A stretch of DNA of 64,000 nucleotides from Streptomyces bikiniensis (GTDB taxonomy: Bacteria > Actinomycetota > Actinomycetes > Streptomycetales > Streptomycetaceae): contig JNWL01000008.1 in NCBI GenBank assembly GCA_000716465.1, forward strand, positions 62,001 through 126,000, read 5' to 3'. Shown here piece by piece: positions 40,936-50,037 of this stretch; within the stretch, counting starts at the first letter, position 1, and the number at the start of each line of letters is the position of its first letter. The notes below the pieces were generated by a model. It was not told where the DNA came from and ran no database searches. It saw only the letters and a list, made by a program, of their open reading frames with translations. A program made the position numbers and the translations under genes.

Positions 40936-43900
40936 TCAGGCCGCGACCGCTCCCGTGGCCGGGGTCCACGCGGTGCCCGAGGCGTGGCCGGTCCGGTGCG
41001 CCGTCACCCGGACGGTGATCCGCAGGCCGCGCTGGGCCTTCGACGGCGTGAACGTGCCCTTCGTCGCCCCGCTGATCGCCCGCCCGTTCGCGTACCACTG
41101 GTAGGCGTACGAGGTAGGGGCCGGCGTCCACGTCCCCCGGTTCAGGGTGAGCGTCCGCCCCACCTTCACCGTGCCCGTGAGGTACGGGGCCCTGGTCGCC
41201 TTCGGCGCGAGACCGGTGGCGACGGTGTACCCGGCCGACGTGGCCACGCCGCTCAGGTGCCCGGTGCGGTGCGCCGTCACCGTGACCGTGAGCTTCTTCC
41301 CCAGGACGGAGGCGGGCGGGACGTACGCGGCGGCGGTGGCCCCGGCGATCGCGACCCCGTTCGCCCGCCACTGGTAGGCGTACGAGGTCGGCGCGGGCGA
41401 CCAGGTGCCGACGACGGCCGCCACCTTGCTCCCGACCCGCACGGCACCGGACACGGCCGGTGCCTTCGTCGCCTTCGGCGCGATCCCCTTCACCACCGCG
41501 GCGGCGCTGACGGCGGTCACCGTCGGCTGCCCTGCCGCGCGGGCGGTGACGGCGACGGAGAGCTGCTTGCCCTGGAGGGACGCGGGCAGGACGTACGCGG
41601 CGGTGGTGGCCCCGGCGATCGCGACCCCGTTCGCCCGCCACTGGTAGGCGTACGAGGCCCCGGACGGCGACCAGGAACCGGCCGACGCGGTCACCTTGCC
41701 GCCGACGACGGCGGTGCCTGTGACGGTGGGGGTGGCGGTGGCGCGGAGCGCGGCGACGACGGTGACCGAGCCCTTGAGGTACTGCATCCCGTGCGCGAAC
41801 ACGCTCGCGGACAGCGGGCCGAGCGGGGCGTTCGTCAGGTCGAGGGCGACCGTCATGCTCCGCCGGTCGGGAGCGACCGAGACGGTCGTCGACCGGGCGT
41901 GGAAGCCCCCGGAGGACAGCTCGACCGCGGCGCTCTCGTGCAGCGCGCTTCCGGTGACGGTCATCGTGACCCTGCCCCGGCCGACCGTGGCCGGGCCGAC
42001 CGTGCCGACGGTCCGCTCGTCGGGGCCGCAGAGGTGGAAGGTGCAGGGGAAGTCCGCCCGTACGGCCGTGGAGGCCCGGGCGGGCTGCTCCGGCAGTCCG
42101 ATCACGACCGTGCTGGGCCGGGACGCCTTCGGGTAGGCGCCCGGCAGGTAGCACTGGTAGTTCTCGCCCTCGCTGGAGTACGACCCGTGGCAGTTGCTCT
42201 TCAGGGTGGCCCGGTCGTACATCCAGGGCGTCGGCGACTGCTCGAACGTCCCCGCGGGCGTGAACCGCACGTCGAAGTAGTCGCCCGACGCGGTCGGCAG
42301 CACCGCGCAGATCGCCGTCCTCTGCTCGGACAGGGTGCCGGTCAGCGGGCCGAAGCCGTAGCTGACGTTCGGGACCCGGACGCACTCGGGTGCGGGCCCG
42401 GCCGCCGTGCCGATCCGCAGTGCGTCGAGCCGGTAGGCGGGCGCGGCGGTCTTGCCGTCCGGGACCTGGACGAGGACCTGGTAGGCGGTGGAGCCGGTGG
42501 CGGCGCAGCCCGCGGCGAAGTAGTCGCAGACGACGTCGCCGCTCGCGTCGTACGCCAGGAGCCGCGCGGTGCTCCGCACGTCGCGGACGTTCAGGTGCAG
42601 GGCGTCCCCGGCGCCGGCCGTGGTCACCCGGTGACACAGGAAGGTGCCGGGCGCGGCCGGGACGCCGCCGGTGGACGGGCCGCCGACGGGCACGGCCGGG
42701 GTCGGGACGCAGCCGCGCGCGGTGGCGGTGACGTCCAGGCGGGTCAGGGCGAACTCGCCGGGTACGTCGCGGCCCTGGACGAGGACCGTGTGCGCGAGGC
42801 CGGGCGTCAGGGCGCAGGTGGAGAAGGTGTTGTAGGAGGAGCTGATCGAGCAGACCTGCTTGCCGGTCGCGTCGAGGACGCCGACCGAGGCGGCCGAGGC
42901 GCCCGACACCTTCTGGATCTGCACGAGTTCGCGCGCGGAGTGGCCGCCCGCCGGGACGGTCAGGCAGTCCGCGAAGACGCCCCCACCGCTCTTGACGCTC
43001 ATCCGGACCGGCTTGCCCGAGAAGTCGCCGGGCAGGAAGGTGCGGCAGGCGCTCGGCAGGTCCGTGCGGTGGACGACGAGACCGTAGCCGTCGCCCTCCC
43101 TGTAGGGGTCGCTCTCGGTGACGAGGGCGCGGTACGGGGCGGTGCCGCCCAGGGCGCAGGTGCCGTCCGTCAGGCCGTCCGAACAGAGGACGGCGCCCTG
43201 CGCGTCGACGACGGTGACGTCACCGGCGCGATCGGTCAGGACGGCGATGCGGGCGCCCTGCGGCACCGGCAGGTTCAGGCAGTCGACCTCGCCGGGGACG
43301 GCGAACGTACCCCGGTGGTCGCGCGCGAGCACGAGGCCGTCCTCGCAGCCCCGCGTGGCGGCGCGGTCCAGGATCCGGACGGCGGAACCGGTGAGCAGGG
43401 TGTACGGGACGCCCGCGGTGAGCGCGCAGTCCTCGCCGTACGCGCAGACGGTGGAGCCGTCCGCCGCGTACACCTCGATGCCGGAACCGGCGCCGTCGGC
43501 GTCGACGGACCGCACGTCGTAGCGGCCGGTCGCGGCCGGGGTGAACGTCCTGCACTCGGTGCCCGGCGCGGCCTGGGCCGGGGCGGAGCCGTACGCGGTG
43601 GCGGCGACGGGCACGCAGCCCGCCGGGTGCGACAGGCGCCGGACCTTCAGGGTGTACGCGGCGGGAAAACCGTGCTCGGCCTCCCGGACCTCGGCGAGGA
43701 CGCGGTAGCCGCCCGTGCCCTCGGGCAGGACACAGCCGTCGCTGTCGTCCTCGTTCCGGTAGGGGCACAGTCGCTTGCCGGTGCCGTCGGTGATCCAGTG
43801 CTGGGCGCCGCCGTACTCGTCCAGCCGGAAGTCGGCGGTGATCCGGTCACCGGGGGCGGCGGTGAACGCGTGGCAGACGACGCCCAGGCGGTCGGTGGCG

Positions 43901-44619
43901 CGGCCCGTCGTCGGGGCGGAGTCGTAGCCGGTGCCGGCGACGTCCGGACAGCCGGGGGCGGCCGTCAGCGGGATGAGGGCGACCCGGGTCTCGACGGTCT
44001 CCCAGTCGTAGTGGACGACCTTGAGCGTGTACGTGCCGGCGGCCAGCTCGCACCAGGAGTCACGGTAGTTGGAGTCCTCGCACTCGACGTGCTCCTCGCC
44101 CGCGTACAGCGACGGGTAGGAGTACTGGTCGGCGACGAGCAGCCGGTGCAGGCCCGGCTTCTCCACGGTGACCGTGAAGCAGGCGGCGACCTTCGGCTGC
44201 AGCGTGACGCGTCCGACCGCGTCGCCCGGGTCGCCGAGCGGGGCGAGCGCGAGGGGCGCGCAGGGCTCGGGGGTGGGCGTGGGGTCGACGGTCTCCGTCG
44301 GGTCCGGGGTCGGGTCGTCCGTCGGTTCGTCCGTCGGGTCCGGGGTCGGTTCGTCCGTCGGCTCCGGAGCCGGCTCGTCCGCCGGGTCATGCGCGGGTTT
44401 CGCCGTCAGATCCTGCGCGGGTTCTGTTGTCGGCGTTGCGGGCGCAGGTGTGGCGTTCGTCGGTGTCCCGGGCGACGGTGTGGCGGACGGAACCGTCGCG
44501 GCGAGCGCCGTCCCGGTCGGGAGCATCGGGCCGAGCAGGGCCGTCAGCAGGGCGGGAACCAGAAGAAGGGATCTTCCGGATCTTCGGGACCTTGTGCGCG
44601 AGCGCACGGAGTTGGGCAT
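40936..44619 (-). CDS. Large secreted multidomain protein with C-terminal Ig-like repeats
   Basis: 1227-residue exported protein. Signal peptide 1-40 (SRRSGRSLLLVPALLTALLG ... ALA). Residues about 42-120 are a Thr/Pro/Asp/Glu linker with DEPTPDPTDEPT repeats. Residues 120-860 hold several similar Cys-containing domains (pairs such as CEDSNYRDSWCEL, CAYGEDCAL). The C-terminal ~240 residues are three ~80-residue Ig-like repeats (SYAYQWRANGVAIAGAT, TVTAHRTGH). No sortase motif, no catalytic motif. ATG 44619 follows GGGGGGAA. Likely surface binding or adhesion; unassigned. Confidence 0.82.
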   Translation of the reverse strand: MPNSVRSRTRSRRSGRSLLLVPALLTALLGPMLPTGTALAATVPSATPSPGTPTNATPAPATPTTEPAQDLTAKPAHDPADEPAPEPTDEPTPDPTDEPTDDPTPDPTETVDPTPTPEPCAPLALAPLGDPGDAVGRVTLQPKVAACFTVTVEKPGLHRLLVADQYSYPSLYAGEEHVECEDSNYRDSWCELAAGTYTLKVVHYDWETVETRVALIPLTAAPGCPDVAGTGYDSAPTTGRATDRLGVVCHAFTAAPGDRITADFRLDEYGGAQHWITDGTGKRLCPYRNEDDSDGCVLPEGTGGYRVLAEVREAEHGFPAAYTLKVRRLSHPAGCVPVAATAYGSAPAQAAPGTECRTFTPAATGRYDVRSVDADGAGSGIEVYAADGSTVCAYGEDCALTAGVPYTLLTGSAVRILDRAATRGCEDGLVLARDHRGTFAVPGEVDCLNLPVPQGARIAVLTDRAGDVTVVDAQGAVLCSDGLTDGTCALGGTAPYRALVTESDPYREGDGYGLVVHRTDLPSACRTFLPGDFSGKPVRMSVKSGGGVFADCLTVPAGGHSARELVQIQKVSGASAASVGVLDATGKQVCSISSSYNTFSTCALTPGLAHTVLVQGRDVPGEFALTRLDVTATARGCVPTPAVPVGGPSTGGVPAAPGTFLCHRVTTAGAGDALHLNVRDVRSTARLLAYDASGDVVCDYFAAGCAATGSTAYQVLVQVPDGKTAAPAYRLDALRIGTAAGPAPECVRVPNVSYGFGPLTGTLSEQRTAICAVLPTASGDYFDVRFTPAGTFEQSPTPWMYDRATLKSNCHGSYSSEGENYQCYLPGAYPKASRPSTVVIGLPEQPARASTAVRADFPCTFHLCGPDERTVGTVGPATVGRGRVTMTVTGSALHESAAVELSSGGFHARSTTVSVAPDRRSMTVALDLTNAPLGPLSASVFAHGMQYLKGSVTVVAALRATATPTVTGTAVVGGKVTASAGSWSPSGASYAYQWRANGVAIAGATTAAYVLPASLQGKQLSVAVTARAAGQPTVTAVSAAAVVKGIAPKATKAPAVSGAVRVGSKVAAVVGTWSPAPTSYAYQWRANGVAIAGATAAAYVPPASVLGKKLTVTVTAHRTGHLSGVATSAGYTVATGLAPKATRAPYLTGTVKVGRTLTLNRGTWTPAPTSYAYQWYANGRAISGATKGTFTPSKAQRGLRITVRVTAHRTGHASGTAWTPATGAVAA
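41093..41690 (-). repeat. Three ~240-bp coding repeats
   Basis: The three Ig-like units of the secreted protein are similar at DNA level too: the bases encoding GVAIAGAT and SYAYQWRANG recur near 41345-41385 and 41610-41655 with almost no change, and in a diverged form near 41070-41110. Recent duplication or gene conversion is likely. Confidence 0.7.
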
Positions 44620-44692
44620 TCCGTTCCCCCCGGAGCGGTGTTGGCATATGCGCGTCACACAGTACGGGGCGCCTCGGACATCCGTCGCGCGA

Positions 44693-45361
44693 CTATTCCG
44701 CCGTGCCCTCCAGCCAGGACGGATCCGCGAGGAGGGCCTGCAACTCGTTGACGAGCCGGGCCGTGTGGAATCCGTCCGCGGCGGCGTGGTGCACCTGCAC
44801 GGCCAGGGGGAGCAGGGTCCGGCCGTCCCGCTCGGTGTAGCGGCCGAGGGTGAAGATCGGCGCGAGGTGGTCCCAGCCGTTGCCGCCGATGTTGAGGTTG
44901 AACCCGGTGAAGGACGCCCAGGGCAGACTCGACACGTCGAACGTGTCGGCCGGCGGTGCTCCCAGGGGGAAGAAGTCGGTGGCGTGGGCGTGCTCCGCGA
45001 GCAGCGGGGCGGCCGCGTCGTGGAACGCGCCGAAGTCGGGATCGTGGGCGGCCCACACGCACGCGAACGTCTCGCGTTCCGGGTTGAACACCGTGAAGGC
45101 GGGGTGCACGACGGGCCGGACGGCCGGCTCGCCCGACGCGGTGAGGCACATCCTGAACTCGTCGTGCTGGTTGACGACCCTGGAGAGCGCCCAGACCTGC
45201 GCGACGTACGACTTGCGCGGCGACCGGCGCAGGGTCGCGGCGAACGCGGTCACGTCCAGCTCCACCGTCATCGCGTACGTGCACGGGACGCGCCGGCGGT
45301 AGTGCTCGAAGTGCTGCCGGCGCGGCCACGTGTCGAGGTCGATCGGGGTGGGAACGTCCAT
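44693..45361 (-). CDS. cat: Chloramphenicol acetyltransferase (type A)
   Basis: 222-residue trimeric CAT that acetylates chloramphenicol with acetyl-CoA. Active-site motif HHAAADGFH (catalytic His about residue 192, Asp 196) and FTGFNLNIGGNGWDHLAPIF, ending in the usual helical tail. It closely resembles the Streptomyces acrimycini enzyme as I remember it (TWPRRQHFEHYRRRVPCTYA). ATG 45361 is preceded by CACGAT at six bases, so the mRNA may be leaderless. No mobile element flanks it; it looks chromosomal and intrinsic. Confidence 0.93.
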   Translation of the reverse strand: MDVPTPIDLDTWPRRQHFEHYRRRVPCTYAMTVELDVTAFAATLRRSPRKSYVAQVWALSRVVNQHDEFRMCLTASGEPAVRPVVHPAFTVFNPERETFACVWAAHDPDFGAFHDAAAPLLAEHAHATDFFPLGAPPADTFDVSSLPWASFTGFNLNIGGNGWDHLAPIFTLGRYTERDGRTLLPLAVQVHHAAADGFHTARLVNELQALLADPSWLEGTAE

Positions 45362-45418
45362 CCGCCCATCGTGTCAGCCGCCGGGGCGCGGCCCCACCGG
45401 ATTGTCGCCACGGGGGCT

Positions 45419-46594
45419 TCAGGCGCGCCCGGCCCGCGCCGCCCGCCGCGCGATCGCCCGTGCGATCTTCTCCGCGTCGATCGCCAGCTCCCGGAACATC
45501 CCGCTGATCGGATTGGTGAAGCCCGTGAAGTACAGGCCCGGGGCCTCGCGGGGGCAGCGGGCCCCGTGGGCCACCGGGCGGCCCCGCTCGTCCAGGACGC
45601 CCAGGGCGCCCACCAGGGGCTCCAGGGCGCGGCGGTAGCCGGTCGCCGCGACGACCGCGTCCGGGGCGATCCGGGAGCCGTCCGCGAGCAGCACCTCGCC
45701 GCCCTCGAAGCCCTCGACGGCCGCGACGATCTCGACCTTCCCGGACCGCACGGCGGCGACCAGGCCCACGTCCTGCACCGGGATCGCCCCCTGCCGCTGG
45801 CGGGTGGCGAGGCCGGTGTCAGGGCGGGGCAGCCCGTACGCCGAGAGGTCGGGCGCGGCGAAGCGGGCCGCCACCGCCCCCAGCCGGTCGACCACGGGCA
45901 CCGGCAGCCGCCGCACCAGGATGCCGCTGCGCTGGGCCGGCCACCCGGCCGTCGTGCGCCGCACGATGTGCGGGACCGTCCGCACCGCCAGCCGCACCCG
46001 TTCCGCGCCGCCCCCGGCGAGGTCGGCCGCGATCTCGGCGCCGGTGTTCCCGGCGCCCACGACCAGGACGTCCTTCCCGGCGTACGGCTCCGGATTGCGG
46101 TACGCGCGCGCGTGGATCAACTCGCCCCCGTACGCCTCCACGCCCGGCCACTCGGGCAGGCGCGGGGTGTGGTTGAAGCCGGTGGCCACGACCACCGCGC
46201 TGCCGACGAGTCGGCGCCCTCCGGTCGCGTGCAGGACCCACTCCCCGCCGGACCGCTCGACGCCGAACACCTCGACGCCGGTCACCACCTCCAGCTCGTG
46301 GTGCTCCGCGTACTTCTCCAGGTAGCGGACCACGTCGGCGCGGGCGACCCAGCGCCCGAACGAGCGGGGCATCTTCAGGCCCGGGAGCGCGGAGAGCCGC
46401 CGGGTGGTGTGCAGCCGCAGCCGGTCGTAGTGGGCGCGCCAGGAGGCGCCGACGGCGTCGGACTTCTCCAGGACGACCGCCCGGACGCCCCGTCCGCGCA
46501 GGGCGGCGGCGACCGCGAGCCCGCCGGGCCCGCCGCCTATGACGTAGACGGGGTGGGCGGGGTGAACGGGCGGTTCATGGGGGGTGGTGACCAT
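45419..46594 (-). CDS. Flavin-dependent monooxygenase (FMO/BVMO-like)
   Basis: 391-residue FAD/NADPH enzyme. FAD site GGGPGGLAVAAALRGRG (about 20-36), NADPH site VVGAGNTGAEIAADLAGGG (about 180-198), and the intermediate motif GGELIHARAYR similar to the FxGxxxHxxxW fingerprint. C-terminal ATGYR then LYFTGFTNPISG. It hydroxylates N, S or carbon centres; substrate unknown. ATG 46594 lacks a good ribosome site. Stands alone. Confidence 0.87.
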   Translation of the reverse strand: MVTTPHEPPVHPAHPVYVIGGGPGGLAVAAALRGRGVRAVVLEKSDAVGASWRAHYDRLRLHTTRRLSALPGLKMPRSFGRWVARADVVRYLEKYAEHHELEVVTGVEVFGVERSGGEWVLHATGGRRLVGSAVVVATGFNHTPRLPEWPGVEAYGGELIHARAYRNPEPYAGKDVLVVGAGNTGAEIAADLAGGGAERVRLAVRTVPHIVRRTTAGWPAQRSGILVRRLPVPVVDRLGAVAARFAAPDLSAYGLPRPDTGLATRQRQGAIPVQDVGLVAAVRSGKVEIVAAVEGFEGGEVLLADGSRIAPDAVVAATGYRRALEPLVGALGVLDERGRPVAHGARCPREAPGLYFTGFTNPISGMFRELAIDAEKIARAIARRAARAGRA

Positions 46595-46684
46595 GAGTGC
46601 TGAGCGTAATGACGTGTACACGCAGTGGGTCTCGACCGGGCGGGGTTTCGGTTGCGAATCGGTATACACGCGCCCGCGTACCGG

Positions 46685-48724
46685 CTACAGGGCCCCGATG
46701 TTCCGCCAGGCCTGGCCGCCCTGGTTCGCCCCGCACGTGTAGGTCGACACGAACGCCCCCGCCATCAGGCACCACCCGTCGCTCGCGTTCTTGAGGAGCC
46801 GCCCGGCGGACGACGAGGAGAAGACCTTCCAGGACTGGAGGGAGGAGCCGTTGCAGGCGGCGGTGGTGACGCTGCTGTTCCCGGCCGGCTGGAGGCAGCG
46901 CCCGCTGTACTTGTTGACCAGCCGGAACGTGCCGTTCGAGCCGGACACGTACCGCCAGGCGAAGCGGTAGGGGGTGCCGTTGTTGCTCGTGGAGCCGCAC
47001 GCGACGGACGTGACGAGGATGCCGAAGCCGGGGTCGTACTCCGCCAGGCAGTTGCCGCTCGTCCCGTTCTCCAGGGAGTACGTCCCCGAGGGCGCCGAAC
47101 CGCCGCCACCGCCGCCACCGCCGGTCGACGGGGGAGGGGCGGGCTTCTGGGTCGTCGGCTTCGGGGCCGGGGGCCGGGTCGTCCGCGTACCGCCGGAGGG
47201 GACGGTGGGGGCCGCACCCCCACCACCGGACCCGGACCCGGAACCAGACCCCGACCCGGAACCAGATCCCGGCCCCGAACCGGACCCGGAGCCCGCCCCC
47301 GACCCCGACCCACCCGGCAGGGCACCGCCCCCTCCACCCCCGCCACCCGGCGGCGGAACCACCCCCGGCGGCTGCTGCCCGGCCGGAGGCGCGGACGGCG
47401 CCCCCGACGAGGGTGACGGCGTAGACGTGGACGCCGAAGGGACCGGGGGCGTGCCCGACGGCCCGCCCGCCGGAGGCGCCGCCGCCGGCTGCGAGGCCAC
47501 GCCGGACGGCGGGGCGGAGTCCTGCGGGGCCGCGCCGAGGCGCCCGACCTCGTACGGCCCGAGGGCCACGGTCAGGGTGGTGCCGGTCGTCACGACGACG
47601 GGCACGGCGAGCATGACGAAACGGTTCCGCCGCTTCTCCGGCTTCCCCGTACCCCCGGCGGCGGTCACGGCGAGCGCGTCCGGCGAGGCCGTCGCGGGCT
47701 CCTTCCCCGCCTGCGGGGTGAGCGAGGCCGTCGGAACGTCCTCGGCGGGATCGGCCGCCTCGAGGTCCGCGAGCTGCCCGGCGGTCGGCGCCCCGGCCGC
47801 GAAGGCCGCCCGCTCCTCGATCCGCGCGGCGACGACCTCCGGCCACGCGGCCCCCGCCGCCCCCTCCTCGGTGAGTTCCACCAGCTCGGCGGCGGTCGGC
47901 CGCTCCGCCGGATCCTTGGAAAGACACTTCTGTACGAGCTCCGCGAGCGCGGGATCGGCCTCGGCGAGGCCCCCGAAGTCGGGCTCGCCGTGCACGACCC
48001 GGTACAGCAGGTCGGGACCGGAACCGTCACCGAACGGCGGCCGCCCGTTCGCCGCGTACAGCAGCAGGCTGCCGAGCGCGAAGACGTCGGCGGCACCCGT
48101 CAGGACCGGTTGCGCGACGGCCTGCTCGGGGGCCATGTAGGCGGGGGTGCCGATGACCATGCCGGTCCTGGTCAGCCGGCTCTGGTCGGCGGCGCGGGCG
48201 ACCCCGAAGTCGATGAGGGAGAGCCCGTTCCCGGTCAGCATCACGTTGGACGGCTTGAGGTCCCGGTGCACCATGTCGGCGCCGTGCACGACCCGGAGTC
48301 CCGTGGCCGCACCCCGGAAGAGCCGCCACAGGGCCCCGCCGGACAGCGGGCCGCCGTTGAGCCGGATCGCCTCGTCGAGGGTGATGCCCGGGATGAACTC
48401 GGTCGCGAACCACGGCGGTTTCGACGTGCGGTCGCTCGCGAGCAGCTTGGTGTCGGCGCCGCCGGGCAGCCGGGCCAGGTTGTCCAGCTCGTGCCCGAAG
48501 TGGCTCAGGAAGTCCGCGTCCTCCGCGAGGATCGGCAGCACCCGCTTCACGGCGGCGAACTTCCCCGGCACGGCGCCGAGATAGACCCGGCCCATGCCCC
48601 CGGACCCGAGCACGCCGAGCAGCCTGAAGGCCCCGATCCTCCGAGGGTCCTCAGCGGCCAACGGCATGGCCCCGCTGCCGCTCAGACCGTCCGGGCTGGA
48701 ATTCTTGTTCGGCTCCCCCTGCAT
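46685..48724 (-). CDS. Transmembrane Ser/Thr protein kinase with extracellular ricin-type lectin domain
   Basis: 679 residues. Kinase domain 30-300: glycine loop LGSGGMGRVYLG, Lys60, VHRDLKPSNVML, DFGVARAAD, APE. One membrane helix near 385-405 (RFVMLAVPVVVTTGTTLTVA). Outside: a 150-residue Pro/Gly/Ser linker containing a Gly-Ser dipeptide run, then a ~125-residue ricin B-like domain (NKYSGRCLQPAGNSSV, QSWKVF, GQAWRN). This is a receptor kinase that may sense glycans instead of the usual PASTA/peptidoglycan. ATG 48724; an in-frame GTG at 48733 is possible. Confidence 0.88.
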   Translation of the reverse strand: MQGEPNKNSSPDGLSGSGAMPLAAEDPRRIGAFRLLGVLGSGGMGRVYLGAVPGKFAAVKRVLPILAEDADFLSHFGHELDNLARLPGGADTKLLASDRTSKPPWFATEFIPGITLDEAIRLNGGPLSGGALWRLFRGAATGLRVVHGADMVHRDLKPSNVMLTGNGLSLIDFGVARAADQSRLTRTGMVIGTPAYMAPEQAVAQPVLTGAADVFALGSLLLYAANGRPPFGDGSGPDLLYRVVHGEPDFGGLAEADPALAELVQKCLSKDPAERPTAAELVELTEEGAAGAAWPEVVAARIEERAAFAAGAPTAGQLADLEAADPAEDVPTASLTPQAGKEPATASPDALAVTAAGGTGKPEKRRNRFVMLAVPVVVTTGTTLTVALGPYEVGRLGAAPQDSAPPSGVASQPAAAPPAGGPSGTPPVPSASTSTPSPSSGAPSAPPAGQQPPGVVPPPGGGGGGGGALPGGSGSGAGSGSGSGPGSGSGSGSGSGSGSGGGGAAPTVPSGGTRTTRPPAPKPTTQKPAPPPSTGGGGGGGGSAPSGTYSLENGTSGNCLAEYDPGFGILVTSVACGSTSNNGTPYRFAWRYVSGSNGTFRLVNKYSGRCLQPAGNSSVTTAACNGSSLQSWKVFSSSSAGRLLKNASDGWCLMAGAFVSTYTCGANQGGQAWRNIGAL
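47228..47312. repeat. 6-bp coding repeat (Gly-Ser linker)
   Basis: CCGGAC/CCGGAA/CCCGAC hexamers repeat about 14 times, encoding the Gly-Ser dipeptide linker between membrane helix and lectin domain of the kinase. Length is probably variable. Confidence 0.8.
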
Positions 48725-48836
48725 GGGCGTCACCCTAGCCGAGCGGCCCGACACCCAAGGGTCCTCGAACTCCCTCTTTCTGCAATGTAGTTGAAGGAAC
48801 GATGGACGAACGATGAAAGCCCTGGTGGAGACCGGG

Positions 48837-49082
48837 TCAGTCCGGCGCGTCGGAGCGCTCGGCGGTGACGAGGAAGGCGGCGGCGGCCCGGGGCCCTTCA
48901 CCGGCGGGCAACTCCTCCACCCGGATCCCGGCGAACCCGGCCCCCTCCAGGACCTTGGTCCACACGTGCTCCCGCAGCACCCACCGGCGCAGGGTGGCAC
49001 TCCCCCCGTCCGGGGTCTTCGCGGATACGTCGACCGCCGTGACGTCCGGCTGCGCGGGCTCCCCGGACGGGCGGTGCGCGAG
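48837..49082 (-). pseudogene. 3' fragment of a methyltransferase-like gene
   Basis: About 81 codons with protein-like composition end at TGA 48837: TLRRWVLREHVWTKVLEGAG then FAGIRVEELPAGEGPRAAAA. This resembles the C-terminal strand-helix of SAM-dependent methyltransferases. No start or SAM-binding motif remains upstream; at about 49090 the coding signal switches to the plus strand. Confidence 0.5.
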
Positions 49083-49097
49083 CGTGGAGAAGCCCAG

Positions 49098-49397
49098 GAC
49101 CTGATCCTGCGCGAGCTGCGCACCCTCACCGAACGGGCCGCCCCCTTCGCCGCCGTCCTCCTGATGCCCGCACCGGAGGAACGCCCCGCCGGCGCCCCCG
49201 CCACCGACCGCATCCGCGCCCTCAAGGAACTCCGCCCCGGCCTGACGGCCCACTGCCGCGGCCTCGCCTTCGTCGCCCCGGCCGACATCCCGGAGGAACG
49301 AGCCGGGGCCGTCCACAGCAGCGGCAGCCTCTGGGGCTGTCCGACGACGGCCACCCAGGACGCGGAGGCGGCACGCGCCCGGGTACGGAGCCGGTGA
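49098..49397 (+). pseudogene. 5'-truncated hypothetical gene fragment
   Basis: From about 49098 the plus strand carries a protein-like frame (LRELRTLTERAAPFAAVLLM, HCRGLAFVAPADIPEERAGA) to TGA 49397, with no start codon of its own and junk-like sequence before it. It faces the methyltransferase fragment head to head, so a deletion seems to have removed both 5' ends. Family not recognised. Confidence 0.45.
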
Positions 49398-49410
49398 CCC
49401 GGACCCCGGG

Positions 49411-50037
49411 TCAGGCCCCCAGCGCCGCCAGGACGTGCGGGGCCGCCTCCGCCAGGGTCGGGAAGTGGCGGTGGGCCTCCGGGTGCGGGGCCGGGACGTT
49501 GACCGTCCAGACCGTCATCCCGGCGTCGAGCCCCGCCCGTACGCCCGAGGGCGCGTCCTCGATCACCAGGCAGTCCGCCGGGTCCGCGCCCAGCTTCTCG
49601 GCGGCGATCAGGTACGGGACGGGCGAGGGCTTCCCCTCCGCCACCGAGGCCGCGTCGACGATCAGCCCCGGCAGCGGGAGGCCGGTCCGCTCGAACCGTC
49701 CCCGCACCCGGTGCTCGTAGTTCGACGTCACCAGCGCCCACCGGTCCGCCGGGAGCGCGCCCAGCAGCCCGGCGGCCCCGTCGAAGGCCGTGTACGTGCC
49801 CGTCCGCACGTCCTCGTCCTCCAGCTCGTGCAGGAGCGCGAGGCACGCGGCCGGGTCCTCGGCCGGTACGACCGCCGCGAACGTCTCGACGGGGCGGGTG
49901 CGCAGCGCCACGGCGTACACCTCGTCCCCGTCGAGCCCGTACCGCCCGGCCCACTCGTGCCAGACGCGGCGCTGGTTGGCGACGGCGTCCATGAGGGTGC
50001 CGTCGACGTCGAAGAGTACGAACTTCTTACTGGTCAC
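49411..50037 (-). CDS. HAD-superfamily phosphatase / beta-phosphoglucomutase-like hydrolase
   Basis: 208-residue cytosolic phosphatase. Motif I FDVDGTLMD (nucleophile Asp9, general acid Asp11), motif II VTSNYE, motif III Lys in EGKPSP, motif IV IEDAPSGVRAG. Small helical cap (C1) after motif I, as in sugar-phosphate phosphatases. GTG 50037 overlaps the stop of the DUF397 gene (GTGA), so it is the last gene of the WhiJ-like operon, an unusual partner. Confidence 0.9.
   Translation of the reverse strand: MTSKKFVLFDVDGTLMDAVANQRRVWHEWAGRYGLDGDEVYAVALRTRPVETFAAVVPAEDPAACLALLHELEDEDVRTGTYTAFDGAAGLLGALPADRWALVTSNYEHRVRGRFERTGLPLPGLIVDAASVAEGKPSPVPYLIAAEKLGADPADCLVIEDAPSGVRAGLDAGMTVWTVNVPAPHPEAHRHFPTLAEAAPHVLAALGA

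Noticed and set aside
39353..44751. Very long open frames opposite or out of phase with the MFS and secreted-protein genes (up to 1780 codons)
   Set aside because: They cross several real genes, have no domain motif and have the composition of shadows.
44693..46594. Secondary-metabolite cluster around cat and the monooxygenase
   Set aside because: No synthase, carrier protein or other tailoring enzyme nearby; the two genes stand alone.
47228..47312. CRISPR-like array
   Set aside because: The units are 6 bp, have no spacers and encode a Gly-Ser linker.
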